From Actinomycetes bacterium (GTDB lineage: Bacteria; Actinomycetota; Acidimicrobiia; Acidimicrobiales; Palsa-688), in the NCBI GenBank assembly GCA_021809105.1, contig JAKBAM010000019.1:1-44001 (forward strand): a stretch of DNA of 44,001 nucleotides. The letters are read 5' to 3'. Shown piece by piece: positions 16,247-25,060 of the stretch (its first letter is position 1; the number at the start of each line of letters is the position of its first letter). The notes under the pieces were generated by a model. That model saw nothing but the letters and a program-made list of their open reading frames with translations, was not told the origin of the DNA and did not search any database. A program made the position numbers and the translations under genes.

Positions 16247-16738
16247 CTACTGGTGCGGCGAGCCGGGCTTGACGACCATGAGGACGATGATGGCGAGGAG
16301 CGCCGTCGCTGCCAGGTAGTTGAGGAGGAGCGCCCGGCGGTCGCCGAGAAGGGCACGCAACTCTGCGTTCGGAGGGAGGTCCTGGGCGGCTAAGGCGGCG
16401 GCCAGCTTGCGTGCCTGCTTGGGCCGCTGGCCGCCCACCGACCCGATCACGGCGACCAGGGCGAGGAGACCGATCGCCGCGTCGACCCAGGGTGTGCAGT
16501 AGCCCCAGTGCCCAAGGGTGACCAGCCACAGCCCGAAACCGGCGGCGAGAAGGGTCCCTCCCGCCACAAGCACCGCGCCGATGCGGGAGAGGCCGAGCAG
16601 GAGGACGATGTCGGCGCAAGTGTTCCGCCGGCGGGCCGTCTCGAAGCCGACGGCGGCGACGACGGTGCCCGCAACGAGCGAGAACGCTCCGAGGAGATGC
16701 AAGCACAAAGCCAGGTCGTAGAGCCAGGCACCGGTCAC
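16247..16738 (-). CDS. DUF2269 family integral membrane protein
   Basis: A 163-residue protein with four predicted membrane helices. The first contains LYDLALCLHLLGAFSLVAGT, whose membrane His matches the pattern of DUF2269. The next two are around VLVAGGTLLAAGFGLWLVTL and AAIGLLALVAVIGSVGG. After a polar loop with KQARKLAAALAAQ the last helix is NYLAATALLAIIVLMVV. It has no assigned biochemical function in the family as far as I know. It stands alone among broken genes, and the frame is intact. Confidence 0.8.
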   Translation of the reverse strand: MTGAWLYDLALCLHLLGAFSLVAGTVVAAVGFETARRRNTCADIVLLLGLSRIGAVLVAGGTLLAAGFGLWLVTLGHWGYCTPWVDAAIGLLALVAVIGSVGGQRPKQARKLAAALAAQDLPPNAELRALLGDRRALLLNYLAATALLAIIVLMVVKPGSPHQ

Positions 16739-17130
16739 GGCAGGACCAGCGGGCGACCGGTCACCGCCCCGCCTCGAGGCAGGCGTGGAGATCGACGGCG
16801 GCCAGTACGTCCAACCTCGATCGGCTCACGCCGGTCCACGGCATGCGGGCATCGTGACTCCTGAAAGGTCAGCTTGAGCGAACTTTACGTTCGGCCACGC
16901 GGGCCACGATGCTGCCGGGGAAGAGCCGGTAGCCGTTGGCCAGCACCCTGGTAACCGGCATCCGAGGCTGAAGGGCCACGCTGGCGATAAGAGCGCTATC
17001 CCCGAGGATCGCAGTTCCAAGGGGAGGGGGGCGAACTCCGACTGCGGTTGACTTTCCCTGGTGACGCAACCCACGCCACTGCCACCTCACAGGCGCCGTC
17101 CGTTGATCGTCACGCCGCTGACATGCTCCG
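16739..17130. other. Gene-free stretch upstream of DUF2269 gene
   Basis: About 390 bp without a supported gene. A minus-strand frame contains VTRVLANGYRLFPGSIVARV, which has coding texture but no family I can name, and the frame has no clear start. It may be the end of another broken gene. Confidence 0.4.
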
Positions 17131-17605
17131 TCAGGCTTGGCTCGGGCCGGGACGTCCGAAGAGATAGCCTTGCCCGAAGTCACACCCGAGCGCTTGGAGC
17201 ACCTCGGCTTGCCGTTCGGTCTCGACGCCCTCGGCGACCACCGACAAGCCCAGGTTGTGGGCCATCGAGATGATCGTTGTGACGATCGCGAAGTCGGCGC
17301 CGTCCTCGGCGAGGGGTCGGATGAATTCACTGTCGATCTTCAAGACATCAAGGGGCAGCTTGTGGAGGTAGCGCAGCGACGCGTATCCCACACCGAAGTC
17401 GTCGATGATCAGGCGCACGCCGAGGTCGCGCAGCCCCTCTAGCACCGAGGCAGCGCGACCGATGTCGCTGATCAGCACGTTCTCGGTGATCTCCACGGCA
17501 AGGCGATCTCTCGCCACTCCATGGCGGTGCATACTGGAGCGCACCAGCTCGGTCAGTTGCGGGTCATCGAGTTGGCGCGGGGAGAGGTTTCTCAGGTAGG
17601 TCGGC
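17131..17605 (-). pseudogene. 5'-truncated EAL-domain c-di-GMP phosphodiesterase
   Basis: The sequence from about 17605 reads YLRNLSPRQLDDPQLTELV and then VEITENVL, IIDDFGVGYASLRYLHKLPL, DVLKIDSEFI and VVAEGVET. It ends with FGQGYLFGRPGP. These are the second half to two thirds of an EAL phosphodiesterase domain, and the catalytic motifs that remain (N, E of EITE, DDFG, K, EGVET) are intact. The N-terminal part, including the EAL signature itself and any GGDEF/PAS sensor, is missing: a stop codon lies in frame just upstream of about 17605. The break lies within 90 bp of another truncated gene on the opposite strand, so a rearrangement removed both 5' ends. A 137-residue fragment could start at 17544 but would be inactive. 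Confidence 0.8.
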
Positions 17606-17690
17606 GATTATCGAGTCGGCCGGAGTCTCCGAGGTCGGTTGTCGGCCTCATTGCCGTGGGCGACGCTCTTTGAACCAGGACTGAGCGACC

Positions 17691-18092
17691 CGTCCGGCCG
17701 CATTCCTGTGGGCCTCGACTCTCTCCGTGTCGGCCTACTGGCTCCACCCCACCATCCTGCTCGGCCTCCCTGCCAGCGAGATGGCCTGGATGGCCATCAG
17801 CCCCATAGCCCTGATCCTGTCTGTTGTTGGAGGGGCTAAGACCGTCCGACAGCTCAACCTGTCCGCCCGGCGTCTGCGCTACATGGTCCACATCGCCCAC
17901 GTAGCGATAGCCGGGTTGGGACTCTTTCTGTTCGGAACTCTCACGTGGCTCGTTGACGGCGGCCCTGGACCAGGTCACCTCTTCCAGGCCGGTGCCGTCG
18001 ACCAAGTCGGGCTGGTCATGATGACCGCCACCCTGATCGTGGCCATCTGGTCCATTCAACGAACTACCGCGCGAGTGTCAATAGCACGCTGA
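17691..18092 (+). pseudogene. 5'-truncated copy of PadR-associated membrane protein
   Basis: The frame opens after a TGA at 17682 and reads RPAAFLWASTLSVSAYWLHP, then LGLPASEMAWMAISPIALIL, SVVGGAKTVRQLNLSARRLR, VAIAGLGLFLFGTLTWLVDG and GPGHLFQAGAVDQVGLVMMT. It aligns residue for residue with the second and third frames of the broken gene at 8320-8993. The cytoplasmic RLYPxxWRxRYGDEF start and first membrane helix are missing, so this is a truncated paralogue. An ATG at 17727 could in principle start a 121-residue protein. Its uninterrupted frame shows where the other copy was frameshifted. No PadR gene is nearby. Confidence 0.75.
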
Positions 18093-18315
18093 TCGCCAGC
18101 CGGCCGCTGACGGCGGGCTCGGGAGCGGCAGCTACCTTCATAGGGTCTGTTTCAGCCGGGTTGGACCATGCCGCGCACGCCCGGTGCAGTCGGTTCGGAA
18201 TGGCCGCGAGACCCGAAAACACCCGAACACACCACTAACTACCGCCGGCGTGGTGCCCACTTACGCCCGCCCCGGTCCGAATACCGCCGCACGGAGCCCG
18301 TCGGTTGGCGTTCCA
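18093..18315. other. Short gene-free stretch
   Basis: About 220 bp between a truncated gene and the end of the toxin gene. No feature is supported. Confidence 0.4.
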
Positions 18316-18636
18316 TCATGTGCGCCCAGCGGTGCGCCACCTCTCGGCCCCAGGCGTCTTCGTCGTCGGCGTAGGGGCGGACCGCCTTGGATCGATGGTG
18401 GCATTCACCTCAGCCACCACATCGGCATGAGCGGCGGGGAGGTTGTCGTCTGCGGTCACCAGTACCCACGGTCGCTCGGCATAGTGCTCCGCGAGAGCTC
18501 GGAGGAGGTCTGGGTCTTTGGCGTGCCGGAGTCGGAACTCTGAGAGGGCTATCGCGTCCCGCCCGCGGCGTTTCAGTTCTGTGGCGATGCGCTTGTTCAG
18601 GCTGGCATCGATGACGAGCGTCGCAGGCGTAGCCAC
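18316..18636 (-). CDS. PIN-like domain toxin (VapC45/DUF5615-like)
   Basis: A 106-residue protein with the pattern of small PIN-like toxins. An N-terminal Asp strand (TLVIDASLNKRIATELKRRG) is followed by IALSEFRLRHAKDPDLLRAL and a central WVLVTADDNLPAAH. The VTxDxNxP motif supplies acidic metal ligands in this group. The start lies 3 bp after the stop of the upstream gene, whose C-terminus has a DUF433 domain. DUF433 proteins are the usual antitoxins of this PIN-like group. The C-terminal 20 residues are Pro/Thr/Arg-rich and may be extended by drift. The pair likely acts as a toxin-antitoxin module. Confidence 0.78.
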   Translation of the reverse strand: MATPATLVIDASLNKRIATELKRRGRDAIALSEFRLRHAKDPDLLRALAEHYAERPWVLVTADDNLPAAHADVVAEVNATIDPRRSAPTPTTKTPGAERWRTAGRT

Positions 18637-18639
18637 ATC

Positions 18640-19311
18640 TCAGGCGGCTGCGGCGAAGTCCTCGACGGCTTCCCACCACCATTGAGCGTCGACCATCTGC
18701 TTCGCCGAGATGTCGTAGTCCCGCTTGAGCGTCTGGCGCCCGTCCTGGGTTCGCGCCAGATGTGCGACCAGCTCGGCGGGCACTCGTGTGCCCTTGACGG
18801 CGGGTCGGCCGCTGATGCGGTCGGGATCGACCTCGATGTAGCGCAGGTTCGGCAGGTGCCGTACTACCCAGCCACCCCGGCGAAGGTGGTCGGCTATACG
18901 TCGAAGGTCGCCAACCTCGAGGACGCCTTGGAGGGGATCTCGGCCGAGGTCCGTGAGATCACCCTCGTGGCGCTCAAGCGCAAGGGCGGCGCCGACTCGG
19001 CCGGTGGTCAGGTGGGTCTCGGCGGTCACGATCGGAGCGTGTGTTAGCGGCCAGTCGCCGTAGTCGGACCGGAGGATCGTGATCGCCCTCTTGATCTTCT
19101 GCAGTGGCACTCCGCGATCGAGAAGCTCGTGTACCACCATCGCTTCAGCAACGTCTTGGTAGCTGTAGATCCGAGGGACCTTGGAGGACACGGATGACTT
19201 GATGTACCCGCGCCGCGCCCACTGGCCGATCCGGTCCCCCGAGACGCCTGCCAGCCAGCCGGCCTCGTGGGCCAAGTAGTAGCCGCCTACATCTTGGAGG
19301 ATCGCACCCAC
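18640..19311 (-). CDS. MerR-like HTH plus DUF433 antitoxin
   Basis: A 223-residue protein starting at GTG 19311. The N-terminal 75 residues look like a MerR-type winged helix (LAHEAGWLAGVSGDRIGQWA, then RIYSYQDVAEAMVVHELLDR and GVPLQKIKRAI). Residues from about 165 form a DUF433 domain: ISGRPAVKGTRVPAELVAHL and KRDYDISAKQMVDAQWWW. DUF433 domains neutralise PIN-like toxins, and the MerR-like domain would bind the promoter for autoregulation. It is directly upstream of the PIN-like gene. The protein is longer than a bare DUF433 antitoxin (about 75 residues). Confidence 0.8.
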   Translation of the reverse strand: MGAILQDVGGYYLAHEAGWLAGVSGDRIGQWARRGYIKSSVSSKVPRIYSYQDVAEAMVVHELLDRGVPLQKIKRAITILRSDYGDWPLTHAPIVTAETHLTTGRVGAALALERHEGDLTDLGRDPLQGVLEVGDLRRIADHLRRGGWVVRHLPNLRYIEVDPDRISGRPAVKGTRVPAELVAHLARTQDGRQTLKRDYDISAKQMVDAQWWWEAVEDFAAAA

Positions 19312-19461
19312 GCCAGGGAGACTACCGCCCCGACGGATTCCGCAGTGGGCTCAAAGCAGCAGGTGGCAGGTCGACGGTCCCGCAGTCCGGGCCTAGGCGA
19401 AGCTGGATCGGATCCCGAGCAGCCACCCGTTTCCCATCGGGGCCGCCAAGGCGAGAAACGT

Positions 19462-20910
19462 TCAGAGCGAGATCGAGATGTCTGGCCCGAGGTCGGGTCT
19501 GGGAGGGGCAGGAGGTTCAACGCGGTTGGCCCGGAAGGGGTCAAGCGGGTCCTCTTTTGCCGGTTCGAGGCGGTGATCGAGGTTGTGGATTTGGCGGTCG
19601 AGCTGGGCCGCTCGGCGCCGGAGATCTGGGTCGGATTGGCCGAGCCGGACGTCCGCCAGGGCGTCTCGCTCTGCCTTGAGCCGTGCCCGGCCGAGGCTGG
19701 CCCGTAGTTTCTGTGGCGCTCGCTTTTCAGCTTCGATCTCAAGGGGGGTTCGCCCGGGTGACGTGTCGGGGGTGCCGGTGTCGATGGCCCAGCTTTGGCG
19801 GCGCTCCCGGCTCCAGTCCCAGGTGAGGTCTTCGACGGCCTGATAGATGTTGTCGGCCACGGCGTGTACGTGGGAGTCCTGGCGGGCTCGGCTCATGGCG
19901 ACGTAGGCGAGTTCCCGGCCACCTCCGTCCGCGTAGAGGTGGGCGGCGTCGAATGTCGCACCCTGGCTGCGGTGGACAGTCGTCGCGTACGAGTAGGTGA
20001 GTTGATCGGGGCCCACCTGGTCTGGCCGAAGCGTGTGGACCCGCCCGTCGTCCATCCGAACAGTGAGTGCGCCCTCGTCGAGGTCCACACCGATAACTTG
20101 GCCGCGCTGGGAGGTGACCAGCTGGCCGTGGGCGGACGGCGCCAGGGTCACGACGCGGTCACCGGCCTGGAACGTGCTCCCGCCCATCCGCAGTTCCGGT
20201 CCGGTCAACCGGCCGGCGTCGGCCATGAGTGCCAGGGCCCGGACGTTGAGGGCCGCCACGTTGGCCCTTCGCCACGCCAGCATGGTCGAGTTCTTCCCCT
20301 CGGCGTTATCTTGGGCCCAGGCCGCGACCATCTCATCGAGCGCCTGTTCCCGGTTGGGGGCGGAGGCGATGCGGCCGTGTTCGGCGTACCAATTGACCGC
20401 CTGCTCCACGTTTCCGACTCGTAGCTGGGCCAGAATCGAGCGTTCTTGGGGTTCGGCCTGGCGCACGTTCTCGCGGAGAACGTGTACACCGTTGCTGCGG
20501 CGGGAGACGAGGGCTCGGAGGCTGCCGCCGGGCCCGACTGATCCGAGTTGGCGGTGGTCGCCGATGATGATCAGCTTCGACCCGGCTGTCTCGGTGGCGG
20601 CAAGTAGGCGCAGCATGTTCGGGTCGTCGGTCATGCCCGCCTCGTCACAGACCACCACGGTCCGGCGGTCAAGACAGATGCGGCCGTGATCGAGTCGCCA
20701 GATGAGCGAGGCGATCGTGCGCGACTCCCCGATGCCCGCTTCGGCACCGAGGGCGCGGGCGGCCTGGCCCGAGGTGGAGGTTCCCACCACCCGGTAGCCG
20801 GCCGTCTCGAACGCCCGTCGGGTCACGTCGACGGCGGTGGTCTTGCCGGCGCCGGCGACGCCCACGACGAGCTCGATCCCCCGACCGGAGGTTGCTACCG
20901 CGCTGATCAT
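19462..20910 (-). pseudogene. Helicase half of TraA/MobF-type conjugative relaxase (N-terminus lost)
   Basis: The 482-residue frame contains a RecD2-like superfamily 1 helicase: Walker A VVGVAGAGKTTAVDV (residues 15-29), Walker B VVVCDEAGMTDD, GDHRQLGSVGPGG, and C-terminal SYATTVHRSQGATFDAAHLY and ELAYVAMSRAR. In intact TraA/MobF proteins this follows a relaxase domain of about 300 residues or more carrying the catalytic Tyr and a His triad. Here the frame closes with TAA eight codons before the ATG, and the residues between (PRAGQKAM) look like the native lead-in, so the relaxase half has been deleted. It is the strongest sign of a former conjugative or mobilisable element in the island. The fragment could still be expressed as a helicase, but self-transfer is not possible from this gene. 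Confidence 0.82.
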
Positions 20911-21035
20911 GGCCTTCTGCCCGGCCCGGGGTTAGATGACGCCGCTAGTGATGCGGAGTGAGGGCGCAGCGTGTCACGGGTGTGTCACGGCGGGACCACT
21001 AGGTCGGAAAACCCAGCAACCGCTAGGGGTTTTCG

Positions 21036-22466
21036 CTAAATATCATAGTAGAGCATGAATTCCCAGGGATGCGGCCTGAGCCGGACCGGGTCGATCTCGT
21101 GGACTCGCTTGTAGGAGATCCACGTCTCGATCAGGTCGTCGGTAAAGACACCGCCGGCACGGAGAAAGTCGCTGTCGGATTCCAGCGCTCGGAGCGATTC
21201 TTCTAGGGAGGCGGGGACGGTGGGGACCTTGGCCAGCTCGGCGGGCGGGAGGTCGTAGAGGTCCTTGTCCATCGGGTCGGGCGGCTCGATCTTGTTGGCC
21301 ACCCCGTCCAGGCCGGCCATGAGGATGGCGGAAAAGGCGAGATACGGATTAGCGGAGGGATCGGGGCAGCGGAACTCGACCCGCTTGGCTCGGGGGCTGG
21401 TCGAGTACAGCGGGATCCGGCATGCGGCGGAGCGGTTGCGCTGGGAGTAGACCAGGTTGACAGGAGCCTCGTAGCCGGGGACTAGGCGCTTGTAGCTGTT
21501 GGTCGTCGGCGCGGCGAAGGCCAGGACGGCGGGCGCGTGGGCCAGCAGGCCGCCGATGTACCAGCGGCCGATGTCGGACAGCCCGGCGTAGCCGAGCTCG
21601 CTGTAGAACAGCGGCTCGCCCCCCTTCCAGAGCGATGAGTGCACGTGCATGCCCGACCCGTTGTCTGCGAAGAGTGGCTTGGGCATGAAGGTGGCGGTAA
21701 GGCCGTTGCGACGTGCCACGCTCTTGACCACGTACTTGTAGAGCATGAGCTTGTCGGCCATCGCCGCCAGCGTGTCGAAGCGCATGTCGATCTCGGCTTG
21801 GCCGGCGGTGCCGACCTCGTGGTGTTGGATCTCGACCTCGATGCCGAGGCGCTCCATCTCGAGGACCATCTCGGAGCGGATGTCCTGGAAGTGGTCCATC
21901 GGGGGAACTGGGAAGTAGCCCTCTTTGTAGCGGGGCTTGAATCCCAAGTTCGGCCGCTCGTCGGCCCCGGAGTTCCAGATGCCCTCCACCGAGTCGATGG
22001 CGTAGAACCCCTGGTGCGAATCCTGGGCGAACCGGATGTCGTTGAAGATGAAAAACTCGGCCTCGGGGCCGAAGTACGCCGTGTCGGCGACCCCGGTGGA
22101 GATCAGGTAGTCCTCGGCCTTGCGGGCCACGTATCGAGGGTCCCGGCTGTAGGACTCCCCGGTGACGGGATCCTTGACCCAGCAGTTCAAGTTGAGGGTG
22201 CGGTGGTCCCGGAACGGGTCGATGACCGCGGTGTTGGGGTCGGGCACCAGGAGCATGTCCGACTCTTGGATCTGCTGGAAGCCACGAATGGAGGAGCCGT
22301 CGAAGCCGGAGCCCTCCTCGAAGCTGTCCGCGGTCAGCTCGTGGGCCGGCATCGAGAAGTGCTGCATGAGCCCGGGCAGGTCGCAGAAGCGGTAGTCGAC
22401 GATCTCGATCCGCTCGTGCTCGACGAGTGCCAGCACCTCTTCGGGTGTCCGCCTGGTGTAGGCCAC
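21036..22466 (-). CDS. glnA: Glutamine synthetase type I (GSI-beta)
   Basis: A 476-residue glutamine synthetase that makes glutamine from glutamate, ammonia and ATP as a dodecamer. Recognisable parts are [31 protein letters not shown] (Mg ligand Glu), [40 protein letters not shown], the Glu flap region [20 protein letters not shown] and the C-terminal [16 protein letters not shown]. Tyr404 in KDLYDLPP is at the adenylylation site, so activity is probably controlled by GlnE. It starts with GTG 22466 after GGAGGGACG. It follows glnII on the same strand, with a strong hairpin between, and would be expected to be under the GlnR-like regulator nearby. Confidence 0.97.
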   Translation of the reverse strand: MAYTRRTPEEVLALVEHERIEIVDYRFCDLPGLMQHFSMPAHELTADSFEEGSGFDGSSIRGFQQIQESDMLLVPDPNTAVIDPFRDHRTLNLNCWVKDPVTGESYSRDPRYVARKAEDYLISTGVADTAYFGPEAEFFIFNDIRFAQDSHQGFYAIDSVEGIWNSGADERPNLGFKPRYKEGYFPVPPMDHFQDIRSEMVLEMERLGIEVEIQHHEVGTAGQAEIDMRFDTLAAMADKLMLYKYVVKSVARRNGLTATFMPKPLFADNGSGMHVHSSLWKGGEPLFYSELGYAGLSDIGRWYIGGLLAHAPAVLAFAAPTTNSYKRLVPGYEAPVNLVYSQRNRSAACRIPLYSTSPRAKRVEFRCPDPSANPYLAFSAILMAGLDGVANKIEPPDPMDKDLYDLPPAELAKVPTVPASLEESLRALESDSDFLRAGGVFTDDLIETWISYKRVHEIDPVRLRPHPWEFMLYYDI

Positions 22467-22534
22467 CGTCCCTCCTCGCCCTGTCCGGCTAGATCCGGTT
22501 ACCGAGTCTTGCAGACCGGGGCCCCAGGAGCGAC

Positions 22535-22562
22535 GGTCCGGCCGGCTCTACCCGGCCGGACC
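22535..22562 (-). terminator. Hairpin between glnII and glnA
   Basis: Arms GGTCCGGCCGG (22535-22545) and CCGGCCGGACC (22552-22562) pair perfectly over 11 bp with a 6-nt loop. It lies 30 bp past the glnII stop and 69 bp before the glnA start on the same strand. There is no U-tract, as is common for actinobacterial terminators. It may end glnII transcription or reduce read-through into glnA. Confidence 0.7.
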
Positions 22563-22592
22563 GCTCACTGCGTTGGCCGCGTCGGGAGTGCC

Positions 22593-23597
22593 CTAGGCCA
22601 GCGCCTCGCAGCACGTGTTGGTGATCAGGCGGGTGACGACATAGGGATCCATGTTGGCGTTGGGCCGGCGATCCTCCAGATAGCCCTTGCCGTCCACCTC
22701 CACCTGCCACGGGATCCGGACCGAGGCCCCGCGGTCGGACACGCCGTAGCTGAACTCGTCCCAGGGGGCGGTCTCGTGTTGGCCGGTGAGGCGGTCCTCG
22801 ATCCCGTGCCCGTAGTGGGGGACGTGCTCGTCGGCCTTCTTGCCGAGCGCTTCGGCAGCTTTCACTACTGCGTCGTACGAGGTGCGCATCGCATTGGTCG
22901 AGAAGTTGGTGTGCGCGCCGGCGCCGTTCCAGTCACCTCGCACCGGCTTGGGGTCGAGGGTGATGGAGATGCCGTAGTCCTCCCCGATCCGGTGGAGCAG
23001 CCAACGGGCCACCCACATCTGGTCGGAAACCTCGAGGGGGCCGAGGGGGCCCACTTGGAACTCCCACTGGCCGGGCATGACCTCGGCGTTGATACCCGAG
23101 AGGCTGATCCCAGCGGCCAGGCACGCCTCGAGGTGGGCCTCGACCAGGGGCCGCCCATAGATATCGTCCTGGCCCACCCCGCAGTAGTAGGGGCCCTGGG
23201 GCCCGGGGAAGCCACCGCTGTCGGGAAAGCCGAGGGGCCGGCTTCCCTTGAACATCGTGTACTCCTGCTCGATGCCGAAAAGGGGCTCCTGGCCGGCGTA
23301 CTTGTCAGCCACGGCAGCCAGCTGCGAGCGGGTGTTGGTCTTGTGCGGAGTCATGTCGGTGTAGAGGACCTCGGCCAGCACGAGGATGTGTTCACCGCCC
23401 CTTATCGGGTCCGGGCAGGAGTACACCGGCTTGAGCACGCAGTCGGAGGCCTTGCCCGGCGCCTGGTTGGTGCTGGACCCGTCGAACCCCCAGATGGGTA
23501 GCTCGCTGGGGACCGAGGGGAGCACCTTGGTCTTGGAGCGGAGCAGCGGCGTGGGCTCGGTGCCGTCGATCCAGATGTATTCGGCCTTGATCGTCAT
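22593..23597 (-). CDS. glnII: Glutamine synthetase type II (eukaryote-like GSII)
   Basis: A 334-residue GSII, shorter than GSI and lacking the adenylylation loop. Motifs include AEYIWIDGTEPTPLLRSKTK, LPIWGFDGSSTNQAPGKASD, FGIEQEYTMF, GSRPLGFPDSGGFPGPQGPY, INAEVMPGQWEFQVGPLGPL and GDWNGAGAHTNFSTNAMR. ATG 23597 matches the family N-terminus; a much longer upstream frame is an artefact antisense to the next gene. GSII is heat-labile and nitrogen-regulated in Frankia, rhizobia and Streptomyces. Here it is divergent from the GSI-alpha gene, with a 114-bp shared promoter region. Confidence 0.97.
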   Translation of the reverse strand: MTIKAEYIWIDGTEPTPLLRSKTKVLPSVPSELPIWGFDGSSTNQAPGKASDCVLKPVYSCPDPIRGGEHILVLAEVLYTDMTPHKTNTRSQLAAVADKYAGQEPLFGIEQEYTMFKGSRPLGFPDSGGFPGPQGPYYCGVGQDDIYGRPLVEAHLEACLAAGISLSGINAEVMPGQWEFQVGPLGPLEVSDQMWVARWLLHRIGEDYGISITLDPKPVRGDWNGAGAHTNFSTNAMRTSYDAVVKAAEALGKKADEHVPHYGHGIEDRLTGQHETAPWDEFSYGVSDRGASVRIPWQVEVDGKGYLEDRRPNANMDPYVVTRLITNTCCEALA

Positions 23598-23711
23598 AGG
23601 CCTAAGAATGTCTCGCGCGCGTGTGTCGGGGCTATTCCAGCTTCGTGAACGCTGCGTGACATGAAGCCGGGGGGATGCCCCGCCGGCGGCGCGGCGCCTA
23701 TCGTCGGGCGG

Positions 23712-25040
23712 ATGGAGCGCCAACAGGACTACGTCCTGCGCACAGTGGAAGAGCGGGGGATCCGTTTCATCCAACTGTGGTTCACCGACGTCCTTGGTGT
23801 GCCGAAGACCTTCAACATCACCCCAGCCGAGCTGGAAAATGCCCTCGAGGAGGGCATGACCTTCGACGGCTCGGCCATCGACGGCTTCAGCCGGGTCCAG
23901 GAGAGCGACGTCCTGGCCTTCCCCGATCCGAAGACTTTCCAGCTGCTCCCCTACATGGGGGACGAGGCCCCGGTGGCCAGGGTGGTGTGCGATGTGCTCA
24001 ACCTCGACGGAAGCCCCTTCGAGGGCGATCCCCGTCACGTCCTGCGCCGCGCCTTGGAGCGGGCCAGGGGCCTCGGCTTCTCCTTCTACGTAGCCCCCGA
24101 GCTCGAGTACTTCTACTTCGAGGAGGCCGACGGGACGCCTCTCACGCCGCTGGACCGCGGATCCTATTTCGACCTTACGACCAACGACCTCTCCACCGAG
24201 CTCCGGCAGATCACCGTGCTGACCCTGGAGGAGATGGGGATCCCCGTCGAGTACTCCCAGCACGAGGACGCGCCCGGGCAGCACGAGATCGACCTTCGCT
24301 ACACCGACGCCATGACCATGGCCGACACAGTGATGACGGTGCGGATGGTGGTCAAGGAGATCGCAGCCCAACGGGGCGTCCACGCCACGTTCATGCCGAA
24401 GCCGCTGGGCGGCGTGCAGGGCTCGGGGATGCACACCCACGTCTCCCTGTTCGACGGCGACACCAACGCCTTCTACGACGACAGCGACCCCTATCACCTC
24501 TCTGACGTCGCGCGTAAGTTCATCGCCGGCGTGCTACACCATGCCCGCGAAACGTCGCTGGTCACGAACCAGTGGATCAACTCCTACAAGCGCCTGATCG
24601 TCGGCTACGAGGCCCCGGTCTACATCTCATGGGCTCGCAACAACCGCTCCGCGCTGATCCGGGTGCCTCCGACCAAGAAGGGCAAGTCCGACTCGACCCG
24701 CATCGAGTACCGGGCACCGGACTGTGCCTGCAACCCGTACCTGGCCTTTGCCGCCATCCTCGGTGCGGGGCTGGCGGGTGTCGAGGGGGGCTACGAGCTG
24801 GCGCCGGAGGCGTCGGCCAACCTTTACGAGCTGACGCCGGAGCAACGTCTGGCGGAGGGGATCGGTGCACTGCCCGGGTCTCTCGCCGAGGCGGCCGAGG
24901 CGATGGAGCGCTCCGAGCTGATGGCCACCACCCTCGGGGAGCACGTCTTCGAGTGGTTCACCCGCAACAAGCGGGCGGAGTGGGCCGACTACAAGGCCGA
25001 AGTGACCCCGTTCGAGCTGCGGCGCTACCTTTCCCTCTGA
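23712..25040 (+). CDS. Glutamine synthetase type I, alpha-like
   Basis: A 442-residue GSI family protein. It shows LWFTDVLGVPKTFNITPAEL, MTFDGSAIDGFSRVQESDVL, FYVAPELEYFYF (Mg ligand Glu), SQHEDAPGQHEIDLRYTDAM, FMPKPLGGVQGSGMHTHVSL, IVGYEAPVYISWARNNRSAL and NPYLAFAAILGAGLAG. Length and the lack of the 25-residue GSI-beta insertion place it near GSI-alpha or actinobacterial GlnA2/GlnA4 paralogues. Some of those make gamma-glutamyl-polyamines rather than glutamine, so substrate is uncertain. ATG 23712 fits the family N-terminus; an ATG at 23661 is also in frame. The GlnR-like gene follows 20 bp later, probably in the same transcript. Confidence 0.93.
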   Translation: MERQQDYVLRTVEERGIRFIQLWFTDVLGVPKTFNITPAELENALEEGMTFDGSAIDGFSRVQESDVLAFPDPKTFQLLPYMGDEAPVARVVCDVLNLDGSPFEGDPRHVLRRALERARGLGFSFYVAPELEYFYFEEADGTPLTPLDRGSYFDLTTNDLSTELRQITVLTLEEMGIPVEYSQHEDAPGQHEIDLRYTDAMTMADTVMTVRMVVKEIAAQRGVHATFMPKPLGGVQGSGMHTHVSLFDGDTNAFYDDSDPYHLSDVARKFIAGVLHHARETSLVTNQWINSYKRLIVGYEAPVYISWARNNRSALIRVPPTKKGKSDSTRIEYRAPDCACNPYLAFAAILGAGLAGVEGGYELAPEASANLYELTPEQRLAEGIGALPGSLAEAAEAMERSELMATTLGEHVFEWFTRNKRAEWADYKAEVTPFELRRYLSL

Positions 25041-25060
25041 CTTGACTATCCAGGCCGCTC

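Noticed and set aside
21639..23501. 620-residue plus-strand frame across the glutamine synthetase genes
   Set aside because: It is antisense to glnA and glnII, both of which are unmistakable; its composition is that of complementary GC-rich coding DNA.
23598..24497. Upstream extension of glnII
   Set aside because: The extra 300 codons lie antisense to the GSI-alpha gene and GSII family proteins start at the ATG at 23597.
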